This document shows, in pieces, positions 45,651 through 55,314 of a DNA stretch of 64,000 nucleotides. The stretch lies in assembly GCF_002902305.1 (NCBI RefSeq), contig NZ_PPPX01000016.1, forward strand, positions 163,421 to 227,420, given 5' to 3'. The DNA is from Staphylococcus argensis (GTDB lineage Bacteria > Bacillota > Bacilli > Staphylococcales > Staphylococcaceae). Positions within the stretch are counted from its first letter, which is position 1. Each line of letters begins with the position of its first letter. A program made the position numbers and the translations under genes. Below the pieces are notes generated by a model. It saw only the letters and a list, made by a program, of their open reading frames with translations, did no database searches and was not told the DNA's origin.

Positions 45651-45854
45651 CAAAAACCTCATTCAATTGTTTTAAGGGAAAGAATGTATCTCTCGACAAT
45701 ACTGGAGAGCCCCTGTAGCGTTTGTAGAAGAGATACAGGGAAAAAGTGTTTTTAATATTATCTTGTTGTATGTAATAATGTATTAATAATTTAAGTTTCA
45801 TTAAATGAAATGGAGTGGATAGTCTATTACACTAGGCTATCCCCCTCCTTAAAA
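45561..45854 (+). other. Non-coding stretch with hairpins between the RNA locus and the repeats
   Basis: Contains CCCCTGTA/TACAGGG (about 45713-45743) overlapping TATCTCT/AGAGATA, two mutually exclusive pairings. A strong hairpin GGAG-GGATAG/CTATCC-CTCC is at 45812-45848. Apart from the 29-residue peptide on the other strand, no gene is seen. Confidence 0.5.
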
Positions 45855-46250
45855 ATTACAGTTAACGTATTTCTAAATACGCGTCATTAAATATGTACCT
45901 CATACGATGACCTGTATTTGTGAAAGTTACCTTTAAGTAATTGTTCTTAAACTCATATATTTACGGATTAGATTTGAAAAATCAATCTTCAATTTTTTTG
46001 ATAACAAAAAAGGAAGGATAGCCTGCTTTAATGGGCTACTTCCTTCCTTAATAAATATAATTCAAGTATTTATCAATATTATTCTCTAAATGAAGCTCTG
46101 ATACGATAATCTATCAGTGATGGTAATTCATATTAAGTCATGTTTTTAAATCAGTATATTTACTGGTTGGATTTATAGAATAATAAATGTTCAATGATTT
46201 TTTTATAACTAAAATGTGAGACAGCCCTCATGTGTGGGGCTGTCTTTTTT
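45855..46250 (+). repeat. Two tandem diverged repeat units, each ending in a terminator
   Basis: Unit A (about 45855-46050) and unit B (about 46051-46250) align over their length. Shared blocks are GTATTT, CT(C/G)ATACGAT, TTAAGT, GTT(C/T)TTAAA, ATATTTAC, GATTT, TTCAAT and TTTTT(G/T)ATAAC. A ends in GGAAGG-TAGCC/GGGCTA-CCTTCC (46012-46048). B ends in GACAGCCC/GGGCTGTC (46220-46227 / 46237-46244) plus TTTTTT. The stems differ in sequence but keep structure, which suggests two related small RNAs. Confidence 0.55.
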
Positions 46251-46459
46251 AACACCATGTATTTTTAGGCCCATCTTCCTTAAACGCCCCCCTTTAATAA
46301 AGATCGCTCAAGAAGAATTGGGTTAATCCTTTAAACACAATTAATCTCAATTGAGATGATCATATGAACTTTTATCTTTAAAAATGTATCGCTTAAGCGA
46401 AAAATCATTGTACAAAATCAGAAGTGAAATCTCAGTAAATGATAAAGGAGCTTATTAAA

Positions 46460-46933
46460 ATGAAGAAAATCAAAATAGTAGATGTGGTACTAAAGTATAT
46501 AAAGACAATTATTTTCGAAAAAAATGCAGTACTCAACACAAAAGATGCAGTGGATATCGTACAAAACTATCTTGGAGAACGTGACAGAGAACATCTTTCA
46601 ATAATATGCTTGAATACGAGATGCGAACCCACTCATTTACAAATCGTCGCTGTAGGAGATCTATGTCATAGCACTGTCCATCCACGTGAACTAATGAAAG
46701 TCGCAATCCTTTCAAATGCGGCAAGTATTATTATTACACACAATCACCCGAGTGGTCTCGTAATCCCTTCTGTTGAGGATATAGAAATGACACATCTTAT
46801 GAAGCAGGTATGTCACTTCATGCAGATTAACTTATGGGATCATATCATATATAGTGGGGAAAACTACTACTCTATATTGCAAGAATCCCCTATCTTTAAC
46901 CACGACCTCTTGCCAACTGATGAAGATGAATAG
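46460..46933 (+). CDS. RadC-family JAB-domain protein (mobile-element type)
   Basis: A 157-residue short RadC/YfjY-like protein. The JAB/MPN metal site is seen as THNHPSGLVIPSVEDIE (H-x-H-P-S-G-x5-S-x2-D), with HPRELMKVAILSNAASIII before it and WDHIIYSGENYYSI after it. The N-terminal helix-hairpin-helix domain of full-length RadC is missing. ATG 46460 has AAAGGAG; a frame start at 46439 precedes that site. Such short RadC proteins occur in plasmids, phages and defence islands; their activity is unknown. It marks the left part of the island. Confidence 0.85.
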   Translation: MKKIKIVDVVLKYIKTIIFEKNAVLNTKDAVDIVQNYLGERDREHLSIICLNTRCEPTHLQIVAVGDLCHSTVHPRELMKVAILSNAASIIITHNHPSGLVIPSVEDIEMTHLMKQVCHFMQINLWDHIIYSGENYYSILQESPIFNHDLLPTDEDE

Positions 46934-47263
46934 AATGGTAACTGTAGCTATATTATGATTTTCCGTTCGCGTAAGGACTATAGTTCTCAAGGTCTTTCTC
47001 AGGCTACAGGGTAATAAATTCGATTGTGATGGTGTGGATTTAATTTGATTTTAACGACGTTAGCAGTTATCATTACTTCTACTTTCTTATTATGATATAT
47101 TTAATGAGTTTAGCGGGTTAAAAATGGGGATAGCCTACTCAGATAGACTATCCCTTTAAATTATTGTCATTAAAAAGCTTACTGTTATTTTAAATGTAAT
47201 ATTTACTGCCAACTATCTAAAAGAGTAAAGTATAATAAACCAAAAGTTAAATTCAAATAGATT
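46934..47263. other. Gap between radC and the helicase gene, with a terminator
   Basis: About 330 bp. GGGATAG (47127-47133) pairs with CTATCCC (47148-47154), a hairpin of the same GGATAG type as at 45817. It could end the radC transcript, or a small RNA at about 46950-47155 (hairpin GACTATAG/CTCAAGGTC near 46976). No gene seen. Confidence 0.5.
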
Positions 47264-50200
47264 TTATCGATTGTATAGTTTTTGAATGACTTCTTTTTCT
47301 ACTTTTGATGGAATAATCCCAAAGAAATAATCTTCGATAGTAGACCAAAATTGTTTTGTATAATTAGTGATTTTCTCACTAGGATTTTCACCTACAGAAG
47401 GTAGAGTAAATAAGTATTTAAACATTTCAATATTTCTTATAAAACTTTTATATTGATTTTCTAATAATGTGTTTCGATATTTTCCTGGATTACTTAATGC
47501 CTTATCTAGCTGAGAAATAGCATTCATTCGGATACCTACAGAAGGTGTCGCGCCACCTTTCATTTCAAAGTCGATCAACCCAAAACCTTCAGCAAATCCG
47601 AGTAATATATTTATATGATCAATTTTCTCTTTATTACTGTTTTTGAAAATATAATATCTTACAATATTACCTTCGACACACTTGCCTGTCTTATTAATTA
47701 AGTTTGAAAAAGTTTCTTTTAATTTAGAAAGTAAATCCTCATAGTTATTTGAAATTTTATAAGTTTCATTAGTCGCTACTTCAATGTCTCTTAAACCAAG
47801 AAGCGAATTAATTTGGATAAGAGTATTTATTATTAATGATGACAATCTATAACTTTCTCTTTTATTAGACAACTGCACATTCATTAATTTTTGAGATAAA
47901 TCTCTTTCAGTGAAATAGCATTGTTTTGAAGCAAATTCTCTTAAAGCATCCTCAACTTTTCTAATAATATTATTTAAATTAGTTTGAAGTTCTTCTTCAT
48001 TGGAAAATCCAGTAAAATTGACAATATAACTTAATGAGAAGTTAAGTTTATTTAATACTGGATCATATTTAATTTCATCACTTGCTTGTCCCACTTTGAA
48101 TTTAAATTGAGGGAAAGAAATTGTCTGATAATGGTCTTGCCAATACTTCTCCGTATCAAAAATAAATATATATTTATAATGTGAGTTTTTAATCTCTTCA
48201 ACAAATCTGAAATATCGACTATATTTAGAGGTCTCAAAATAATTCTTATTTGCTTCAGTAGCTAACAAATAATCCTTACTATTGAGTGAACCAGGTCTGG
48301 TAACAAATGGAGGATAATTCATTTTTTGTTTAAAATCATTCTCAATAGTTAATAAAGCTAATTTAACTTTATTTTCAATATCATCAGTATCTTCAAAGTC
48401 ATTATTGAAAATATAATTAAATGATTCAACATTTATCGTTAAATAACGCTTATTCCCCGATTCTTTATAAATACTTTTAATCTTGTCCATTACAGATAAA
48501 AGTTGCCCTTTTTTTATAGAAGATAAAGCTCTTAGCCTTTTAAAATCGTTGAAATCTTTATTAGGTATATAATCTAAACGTGCCATACCACGTTCTTTTT
48601 TTCGGGCTACTCGCCCAATTTCTTGAATATAATCTAATACATTTCCTGAGATAGCATAGTGATAAACTTCTTCAATATCTGGGATATCAATTCCCATACC
48701 AAAAGCTTTAGTTGCAAGTATTATTGGTTGTTCACCTGACTTGAAATTTCTAAAATTAATATTTTTATCTTCAGAACTTAGTTGGCCATGGTAGATTGCA
48801 ACGTTTTCATATGCTTTTGGGTTGTACGCTTCTAGTGTATTCTTAAATTGATTTATACTCACTACAGTTGGAAAATATATTAAAGTTTTTTTCTTGTTTT
48901 TAATATTTTTTTCTATACGAGAAATAAGAAGCTTGTCCTTAATTTGTTTAGCATCATTTCCATATTTCTTTTTAGTTTGATCATCAATAGTGTTTATATT
49001 CAAGAAAACATTTTCTTTTTTTATACTCCCGATATAACGTATCGGAGAAACTAAATTTAAAGAACGCTTTATTTCAGTATACATATCTTCTGGACCGCCT
49101 ACTATAGCAGTGGCCGTAAATGTAACGACTGGAAAATTATAATTTTTTCTTAGTTTATTTATATAGCTTCCCATAAACCAATAGTCTACTCTGAATGTAC
49201 GGCCCCATGTAGTTACTGTATGCGCTTCATCTACTACAAACAATCCAATTTCTCTTTCTCCAATTAAAGTTTGTATATCTCCTTTATTGATTAGCGTTTC
49301 TATCGAAACATATAAAATGTCTATTTTTCCTTCCTTAATATCTTGAGCTATATTGGCTTTTTCTGTAGGAGATATTCCAGAATTAATTGTTTTAGCATTT
49401 TTCACATTCATTTTATTCAAATTTTCTACTTGATCATTCATTAATCCGATCAACGGTGAAATAACTATAGTTAATTTTTTATTAGTTGTTTTATTATTGT
49501 TTATATAGAGAGATGGCAATTGAAACATAATTGATTTTCCAGCGCCAGTAGATGAAGTTATGAATATATCTTTCGGCGTTTCTTTATTATTTGCAATCTT
49601 CATTTGCTCAACGATTTCATCTATAATTTGTGCTTGACTAATTTTTGTAAGTTTTCTAGTATGAATATCCTCATAAATATCTAATTCCCTAAAACTATTA
49701 TATCCCCAATATTTATTTAGTATTTCTAAATATTGATTTTCTCTTGCTACAATTCTTTGCTTAACGTGAGGTTGATAATAAATAAATTTATGAGAATTAT
49801 ATATATTAGCTAATAGTGAAAAATGATTTTTTACTTCTGATGGTAGAGTGAGTACTATTACCTTATTATCAGTTGCTTGTAAGTAATTTACTAAATTTAC
49901 TATTGCTTCGGGATCTTTATTAGCATCAAATGAATAATCATAGTCATCATGAGAAATTTCTTTTAATAATTCTAAATCTCTTTTTGACGTATATAAATCT
50001 ATAACATTATAATTTTCAAATAACTGCTGATTAATAGCAACATAATAGTTATCATTGATTTTCTTGATATTAGTATAAAGTTCTGTAACAGTTTCCTCTA
50101 TATCACTAGTCTTAGTATCAAAACTATTTGAAGAGAATAATTTTTCGTAAAATTCGTCAATCCCCTCAAATGAATAATTAAAAGGATATAACCCTAAGTA

Positions 50201-50491
50201 TTTATTATTATATACAAATACAATATCATCTTTACTAATAGCAGTTTCAATAAACCCTTTTAATATGAAAAACTCTTCATACGTGATCCAGCTTTTAGAA
50301 TTAGTACTAAAAAACTCTCCAAATAATTCTGGGGACGGTTTTTTACTAGGGTCATAAATATATTCATTCATACCATCAATTATTGATAAGTTTAACAATT
50401 TATTAGGTGTATTTGTTAACTCATCACTAGTAAAACCAACTAATACAAAGAACTTCTCTTGTCTATCATTAATTAACTCATTTAGATTCAT
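47264..50491 (-). CDS. RecQ-type DEAD/DEAH helicase of a sigma-helicase pair
   Basis: A 1,075-residue protein. The first about 290 residues match nothing I know. A RecQ-like helicase core spans about 305-660: Walker A SSTGAGKSIMFQLPS (about 313), VVDEAHTVTTWGRTFR (DEAH plus the aromatic-rich loop), TFTATA, IYHGQLSS, ATKAFGMGIDIPDIEEVYHY and the arginine finger QEIGRVARKKERG. The C-terminal about 400 residues lack the RecQ zinc-binding cysteines and an obvious HRDC domain. The start ATG shares one base with the stop of the upstream sigma-factor gene, so the two proteins are made together. ATP-driven DNA unwinding or translocation is expected. A defence role is inferred from the location only. 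Confidence 0.85.
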   Translation of the reverse strand: MNLNELINDRQEKFFVLVGFTSDELTNTPNKLLNLSIIDGMNEYIYDPSKKPSPELFGEFFSTNSKSWITYEEFFILKGFIETAISKDDIVFVYNNKYLGLYPFNYSFEGIDEFYEKLFSSNSFDTKTSDIEETVTELYTNIKKINDNYYVAINQQLFENYNVIDLYTSKRDLELLKEISHDDYDYSFDANKDPEAIVNLVNYLQATDNKVIVLTLPSEVKNHFSLLANIYNSHKFIYYQPHVKQRIVARENQYLEILNKYWGYNSFRELDIYEDIHTRKLTKISQAQIIDEIVEQMKIANNKETPKDIFITSSTGAGKSIMFQLPSLYINNNKTTNKKLTIVISPLIGLMNDQVENLNKMNVKNAKTINSGISPTEKANIAQDIKEGKIDILYVSIETLINKGDIQTLIGEREIGLFVVDEAHTVTTWGRTFRVDYWFMGSYINKLRKNYNFPVVTFTATAIVGGPEDMYTEIKRSLNLVSPIRYIGSIKKENVFLNINTIDDQTKKKYGNDAKQIKDKLLISRIEKNIKNKKKTLIYFPTVVSINQFKNTLEAYNPKAYENVAIYHGQLSSEDKNINFRNFKSGEQPIILATKAFGMGIDIPDIEEVYHYAISGNVLDYIQEIGRVARKKERGMARLDYIPNKDFNDFKRLRALSSIKKGQLLSVMDKIKSIYKESGNKRYLTINVESFNYIFNNDFEDTDDIENKVKLALLTIENDFKQKMNYPPFVTRPGSLNSKDYLLATEANKNYFETSKYSRYFRFVEEIKNSHYKYIFIFDTEKYWQDHYQTISFPQFKFKVGQASDEIKYDPVLNKLNFSLSYIVNFTGFSNEEELQTNLNNIIRKVEDALREFASKQCYFTERDLSQKLMNVQLSNKRESYRLSSLIINTLIQINSLLGLRDIEVATNETYKISNNYEDLLSKLKETFSNLINKTGKCVEGNIVRYYIFKNSNKEKIDHINILLGFAEGFGLIDFEMKGGATPSVGIRMNAISQLDKALSNPGKYRNTLLENQYKSFIRNIEMFKYLFTLPSVGENPSEKITNYTKQFWSTIEDYFFGIIPSKVEKEVIQKLYNR

Positions 50492-51681
50492 TATAGTTCC
50501 TCCAAATACCTTCTAATTCCATCTCTTTCTAATTTTTTTCTGAGTTTATCTAGTGATTTAGCTTCTATTTGTCTTATACGCTCTCTTGTCACGCCATAGT
50601 TATTACCAATTTCCTCCAAGGTCTTGGGTTCACCACTCCAACCTATCCGTTGCTTTAATATATCTTCTTGTTTATCAGTTAAAATAAAACTAAAATACTC
50701 CTCCATTTCTTCTCTAAAAATATTTCGAGTAACAATTTCTTCAGGAATAATACTTTCTTGTTGATATAGGTTTTGTTTATAATCAACCATCTCTCCTAAA
50801 GTTGTATCACTATTTTTACCAATTAACGATTGCAAAGAAGCTGAATTATTATTAAATATTTTATCAATTTCTAATAACTCATTAAATTTTTCTTTAGTAA
50901 TATTCATTTCGCGCGTACATATACTTTCTATTTCATGATCTGGCAATCCTCCGTACTTTTTCAGTAAATTATTTAATTTATTCAAATTTTCTATTAGATG
51001 AACTGGTAATCGAATAGTAAGTTTTTTGTCTGCTATATCTCTTGTTATTTTTTGTTTGATCCACCACGTTGCATAAGTAGAAAATTGATACCCTAATGAG
51101 GGGTCAAACTTATCTATTGCTTTTAGGAGACCTAAATTTCCACTTGAAACAAGGTCATCAAAATCAAGAATTGATCCTGATATACTTTTTTGATATCTAG
51201 AAGCAATTTTATGAACAAGCTTTTGATTAGCATTTACTAATTGGGTAATTACATCAATATTATCCTCATTTTCTTGTAACCTATCAAAATATATATCATT
51301 AAATTTATATGTATCTACCTTAGTGACTAAATCAATATCTTTAATATCTGTAAACTCTTCTGACTCCGTTATATCATCGAAGAAATCATCATCTTCATCA
51401 ATTAATTCTGTTATATCATTATTATCGATTGAAGCTTCATTTACTTCTTCGTTATTAGCTTCATCTTGCTTGGCTTGGTCAGGGAAATATAAACCTAATT
51501 TATTTATAAACTTAATCCCTTTTTCCTTCTCAAAAAATATCTTGCCATATAAGTAGTTATTAATGGGAGCTTTTTGATCATTAAATAGTTTAAGTAATTC
51601 TTCGAAATTTAAAGTAAGAATATTTCCATTCGAATAATCTCTTAAGAATTCAAGTAATTCTAACTCATTATTCATATTCAA
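50491..51681 (-). CDS. Island-encoded SigA-like sigma-70 factor
   Basis: A 396-residue sigma factor. Residues 1-130 are unlike sigma 1.1, with a strongly acidic patch (EDDDFFDDITESEE). Region 2 (about 140-215) is very close to the housekeeping factor: NLGLLKAIDKFDPSLGYQFS, TYATWWIKQKITRDIAD, and then RLPVHLIENLNKL. Region 3 follows, and region 4 (about 325-390) has KTLEEIGNNYGVTRERIRQIEAKSLDKLRK (DNA-binding helix VTRERIRQIEAKSL). The core-binding and -10/-35 recognising parts look functional and SigA-like, so it should compete for core polymerase and read similar promoters. A sigma factor translationally coupled to a helicase is unusual. GGGAGAGG precedes the ATG. The gene is AT-rich like its neighbour. 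Confidence 0.88.
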   Translation of the reverse strand: MNMNNELELLEFLRDYSNGNILTLNFEELLKLFNDQKAPINNYLYGKIFFEKEKGIKFINKLGLYFPDQAKQDEANNEEVNEASIDNNDITELIDEDDDFFDDITESEEFTDIKDIDLVTKVDTYKFNDIYFDRLQENEDNIDVITQLVNANQKLVHKIASRYQKSISGSILDFDDLVSSGNLGLLKAIDKFDPSLGYQFSTYATWWIKQKITRDIADKKLTIRLPVHLIENLNKLNNLLKKYGGLPDHEIESICTREMNITKEKFNELLEIDKIFNNNSASLQSLIGKNSDTTLGEMVDYKQNLYQQESIIPEEIVTRNIFREEMEEYFSFILTDKQEDILKQRIGWSGEPKTLEEIGNNYGVTRERIRQIEAKSLDKLRKKLERDGIRRYLEEL

Positions 51682-51968
51682 ACCTCTCCCTTAACTTTAA
51701 AAAAAGTCCCTCAATTTTTAATCTTACTATACCAAATTAACATTTAAATTTCCAAATAATATGTATCAACGAATTTTATTAAATAATTTAAATTGTTATA
51801 GTTATACTGTATTGTATACGCATACTAATCCCCAATAAAGTAAACATGTCTATCAATAACCTGTATCAAACTTGATTCATTTTTGGAAATCTTTACATCA
51901 AGTATTGATCGTTATATCTAGCTAAACTAAAGAACTATATTAATATAATTTCAAAAATATTTTTAGAT
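51682..51968. other. Gap between the sigma operon and IS30 copy 1
   Basis: About 290 bp, very AT-rich, holding the operon promoter. No gene seen. Confidence 0.5.
51726..51755 (-). promoter_or_regulatory. Promoter of the sigma-helicase operon
   Basis: On the minus strand TTGGAA (51755-51750), 18 bp, then TATAGT (51731-51726) preceded by TGG, an extended -10. It lies about 45 bp above the sigma-factor ATG. It looks readable by SigA and possibly by its own product. Confidence 0.6.
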
Positions 51969-52955
51969 GGTAGATTTTAATATTAAGTTAGCCACCTTAA
52001 AAAAACATACAAAAAACGCCATGTGAATTTCATGCTATTATTGAAGTCACGACACTATCAATAAAGGGATGAATTCACATGACACAGATTTGTTGTAACA
52101 CGAAATCACGTAAAGGAACACATCTCTCTTATGGAGAAAGAGAACGAATCAAAGCGTTCCATGATTGTGGCCTATCAAACAGAGAAATCGCACGTCGCTT
52201 AGGCCGTGCTCCTCAAACGATTAATAATGAAATTGAACGAGGCCAAGTCTATCAGGTTAAGCAGCGCCAAAACTATAAGGACAAAGTGTATGAATACGGC
52301 TCTGTCGACTACGAACCTAAACACGCACAACTTCAATATGAACAGAATCGACTAAATTGTGGTCCTAAGGTATCCGCACACACAATCCTGGTTTATGAAT
52401 GTGCTGACAAGAAGATATTAGACATCTTCAGACACACCTTGGCCTCATAAGAGTCATATATTCAAATCGATAAGGGCTGTTAACGGTTCTGAGTTTAGTT
52501 TATTAACCTTACAGCTTAAAGATCAGTTCTCGGTCTATTTTACCCATTCATTCGCCTCATGGGAAAGAGGGACGAGTGAAAATCAACATAAAATGATTTG
52601 TCGCTTTTTACCGAAAGGTATGCGATTAAGCGGTATTTCAGCTCGACAAGTTCAGATAATTCAACAGTATATGAACAATTATCCTAGAGAAAAATTAGGT
52701 GGCCAAACCCCTCTTTAGTGCTTTGAGAGAACTTAAAAAGCTTAAGCTAGATCTATGACTTTTCAGAGCTCTTTGACATGGAGACTAACGTCACAGCGTT
52801 TCTCCCCAAAGAAAACAGAATGGAAAAGCATCTGTTTACCCTTAAGGTTAACGCTGTACCTTCTCCATATAAATGTGCGACATGAATAAAAATAACGACT
52901 TCGAAATAACATGAGCCAATCAAAAATAGGTGGCTAAGTTAAACTTGAAATTTAC
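51969..52955 (+). mobile_element. IS30-family element, internally deleted (copy 1)
   Basis: Left end GGTAGATTTTAATATTAAGT.. (51969-51997) and right end ..TGAAATTTAC (52928-52955) are inverted repeats sharing the core TTAGCCACCT. The transposase starts at ATG 52079 with the IS30 helix-turn-helix (SYGERERIKAFHDCGLSNREIARRLGRAPQTINNEI in two parts). It loses frame near 52370 and ends at 52450. The DDE C-terminus is still readable at about 52485-52720 in other frames (ENGSEF-like, WERGTSENQ). The central catalytic part is missing relative to copy 2, so the element is inactive. Confidence 0.85.
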
Positions 52956-52997
52956 GAATAGTATATCTTTCTGAACTAAAGTATAAATCATTAAAAT

Positions 52998-54185
52998 CTA
53001 TACATTAAATTTAATATCAAATTCTTTGTTATGAATTTTCAAATACCCTTTGCGCTTATCATCTAAAATTGCATTATCAATACTATAATTATTTTCCTTG
53101 CATGTGTTAACAAAATCATTTCTTAGTTCATTAGAAAATACCATATTTCCTCTCTGATCTATGGTATACTTATACTTATCAAAGTAATCGTCTATATCTC
53201 CTGGTTTAAGTAACAATGCATTTTTTGGATCATACGCCTCATCTATATCCCAGTTACTTAAAGCTTTGTGAGAAGCATAAATATGTGAGACTACTAAACC
53301 TCTCGACTCTTGTTTAGAAAGCCAACAAACTCGTTTACCATAAATTTGTTCACTTTCTTTCAAGACAGCTTTTCTCATTAAACCAAAACGATATGAGTCT
53401 CTTTTAGTATCTCCTGATTCTGGCAAATATTCCTTAGCGTCTTCGACTAAACTAATTTTATAATCTGCATTACTACCTATCGCTTTAAAAAGAGAGAGAT
53501 TTCTCAATACACTTCTTAGATAAGCTGCTTGATTGTATTTACGCTTGACAAATTCAATACTTGTTGCCCAGTTTGTATTGGTAAGTATATCTTTTTCTTT
53601 AGCATATTCTTTATTATTTATATCTATTTGCATAATACCGATCAATTGATCAATAGTTAAAACTTTTTCCTTTTTATTTAAAAGTGTTTTAACTATAAAT
53701 TTAATTTGATTACATTCTGTATCGTCATTGGTTACTGAAGAATTAAACGAAGAATATTGATAAACTATATCCGAAAACAATCTAGAGAGTTCTTCTTTAT
53801 CTTTATTAGGTTTTATGTATTCTAAAGCATTTTTACAATATCCATTAAGATATGGCTTAATAAAACCTAACTTAATATATTGATTAATCTGCTTTCTTGT
53901 TGTAGCACCTGTATTATCATCATTAGGATAAACATATTTAATTTTATCAACTAATTCTTTATAATGTACTATCTCTTCTTTAACATTTTTTCTCTTAGCA
54001 TCTGGATTTTTAACAAGCTCGTCTACCTTCTTATCCATTAAACGATATTTTTCTATATGATCAATAATTATCTTCAACGTTCTAATAAACTGAACATCAA
54101 AAAAAGCAGAAGTACCAAGAGTTAATTTCCAGTACTGTTCATACGATTGATCTTTAATCACACTTTTCTTTGAATTATACTTCAT
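52998..54185 (-). CDS. HNH restriction endonuclease (Type IIS candidate)
   Basis: A 395-residue protein divergent from two DNA methyltransferase genes, hence the probable restriction enzyme. The C-terminal third has an HNH-type site: KRVCWLSKQESRGLVVSHIYASHKAL, then DPKNALLLKPGDIDDYFDKYKYTID, i.e. S-H-I ... N-A-L-L-L ... D-x-x-F-D. The N-terminal two thirds are helical and unassigned, probably the target-recognition part. A 106-bp divergent gap (54186-54300) must hold both promoters. An HNH enzyme with one m5C and one m6A methylase has a precedent in HphI, which is Type IIS. Recognition site not predictable. Confidence 0.75.
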   Translation of the reverse strand: MKYNSKKSVIKDQSYEQYWKLTLGTSAFFDVQFIRTLKIIIDHIEKYRLMDKKVDELVKNPDAKRKNVKEEIVHYKELVDKIKYVYPNDDNTGATTRKQINQYIKLGFIKPYLNGYCKNALEYIKPNKDKEELSRLFSDIVYQYSSFNSSVTNDDTECNQIKFIVKTLLNKKEKVLTIDQLIGIMQIDINNKEYAKEKDILTNTNWATSIEFVKRKYNQAAYLRSVLRNLSLFKAIGSNADYKISLVEDAKEYLPESGDTKRDSYRFGLMRKAVLKESEQIYGKRVCWLSKQESRGLVVSHIYASHKALSNWDIDEAYDPKNALLLKPGDIDDYFDKYKYTIDQRGNMVFSNELRNDFVNTCKENNYSIDNAILDDKRKGYLKIHNKEFDIKFNV

Positions 54186-54300
54186 GAAATCACCTTTTTA
54201 AATAAACTATAATTTCTTCTACTATTAACATATTACTAATGGATTGTATATAAATATATGATATCATAATACTTACGATTAAAAGAAAGCAGTGACATTT

Positions 54301-55314
54301 ATGTTTACTTATATAGACTTATTTAGTGGTGCCGGAGGCATGACATTAGGATTTGAACTGGAAAATTTCCAGCAAATTATGGCAGTGGAAAATGAAAAAT
54401 TCAGTGCACAAACATATAAGCATAACTTCCCTAATCATACGTTACTTCTTGAAGATATTAAATCTATAGATGAAGAATGTATAAGAGATTATACCTATAA
54501 CAAAAATGTAGACGTTATAATTGGCGGCCCTCCTTGCCAAGGATTTAGCCTTGCAGGAAAATTTGGGAGAAAGTTTCTTGAAGATCCTAGAAATCAACTA
54601 TTTAAAGAATTTTTACGATTTGTAAATATAATTCAACCGAAAATATTTATAATTGAAAACGTAGCTCGTCTTTTAACTCACAATAAAGGAAAAACGATGC
54701 AAAATATAATTAACGAAATAGAAAAAATTGGTTATTTCATTAATTATAAAATTATGCAAGCTGCCGATTATAACATACCTCAAAAAAGACAAAGAATTAT
54801 TATTGTCGGAAGTAAATTACCTTTATTCGAGTTTCCAAAAAAATCAATGAACTTTGAAACCATTCAAGAAGCTATAGATGATTTACCACCATTATTAAGC
54901 GGAGAGTCTTCAAATATCCCCAATCATTTTGCAATGAATCACAGTAATCAAATGCTAGAGAAAATGAACTATATTTCTGATGGTGGAGACAGAAGTCAAA
55001 TACCTAAAGATATAAGACCTAAATCCGGAGATGCTAGAAAATATATTAGATACCACAGCGCTAGCCCTTCTATACCAATTACTGGCGATATGAGGAAAGT
55101 CTTTCATTATTCTCAAAACAGAGCATTAACTCCTAGGGAATTAGCTCGAATTCAAACATTTCCGGACTCATTTATTTTCCAAGGAAATAGTATAAGTATT
55201 CAACAACAAATTGGAAATGCTGTACCACCTAAATTGGCTCAATTATTAGCTATCCAGGTTAAAAAATATCTCAAAATAGAGAAAGGAGTAAATTATGACA
55301 ACTACCTATCCTAA
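54301..55314 (+). CDS. DNA (cytosine-5) methyltransferase
   Basis: A 337-residue C5-methyltransferase with ordered motifs: I YIDLFSGAGGMTLGFE, IV GGPPCQGFSLAGK (catalytic Cys), VI FIIENV, VIII QKRQRIIIVG, and IX-X RELARIQTFPDSFIF, QQIGNAVPPKLA. The target-recognition region between VIII and IX is short (about 60 residues). ATG 54301 gives the canonical N-terminus; GTG 54292 is in frame. It overlaps the next gene by 20 bp. Confidence 0.92.
   Translation: MFTYIDLFSGAGGMTLGFELENFQQIMAVENEKFSAQTYKHNFPNHTLLLEDIKSIDEECIRDYTYNKNVDVIIGGPPCQGFSLAGKFGRKFLEDPRNQLFKEFLRFVNIIQPKIFIIENVARLLTHNKGKTMQNIINEIEKIGYFINYKIMQAADYNIPQKRQRIIIVGSKLPLFEFPKKSMNFETIQEAIDDLPPLLSGESSNIPNHFAMNHSNQMLEKMNYISDGGDRSQIPKDIRPKSGDARKYIRYHSASPSIPITGDMRKVFHYSQNRALTPRELARIQTFPDSFIFQGNSISIQQQIGNAVPPKLAQLLAIQVKKYLKIEKGVNYDNYLS

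Noticed and set aside
45100..45854. RNase P RNA, tmRNA or 6S RNA
   Set aside because: None of the conserved core sequences of these RNAs could be found.
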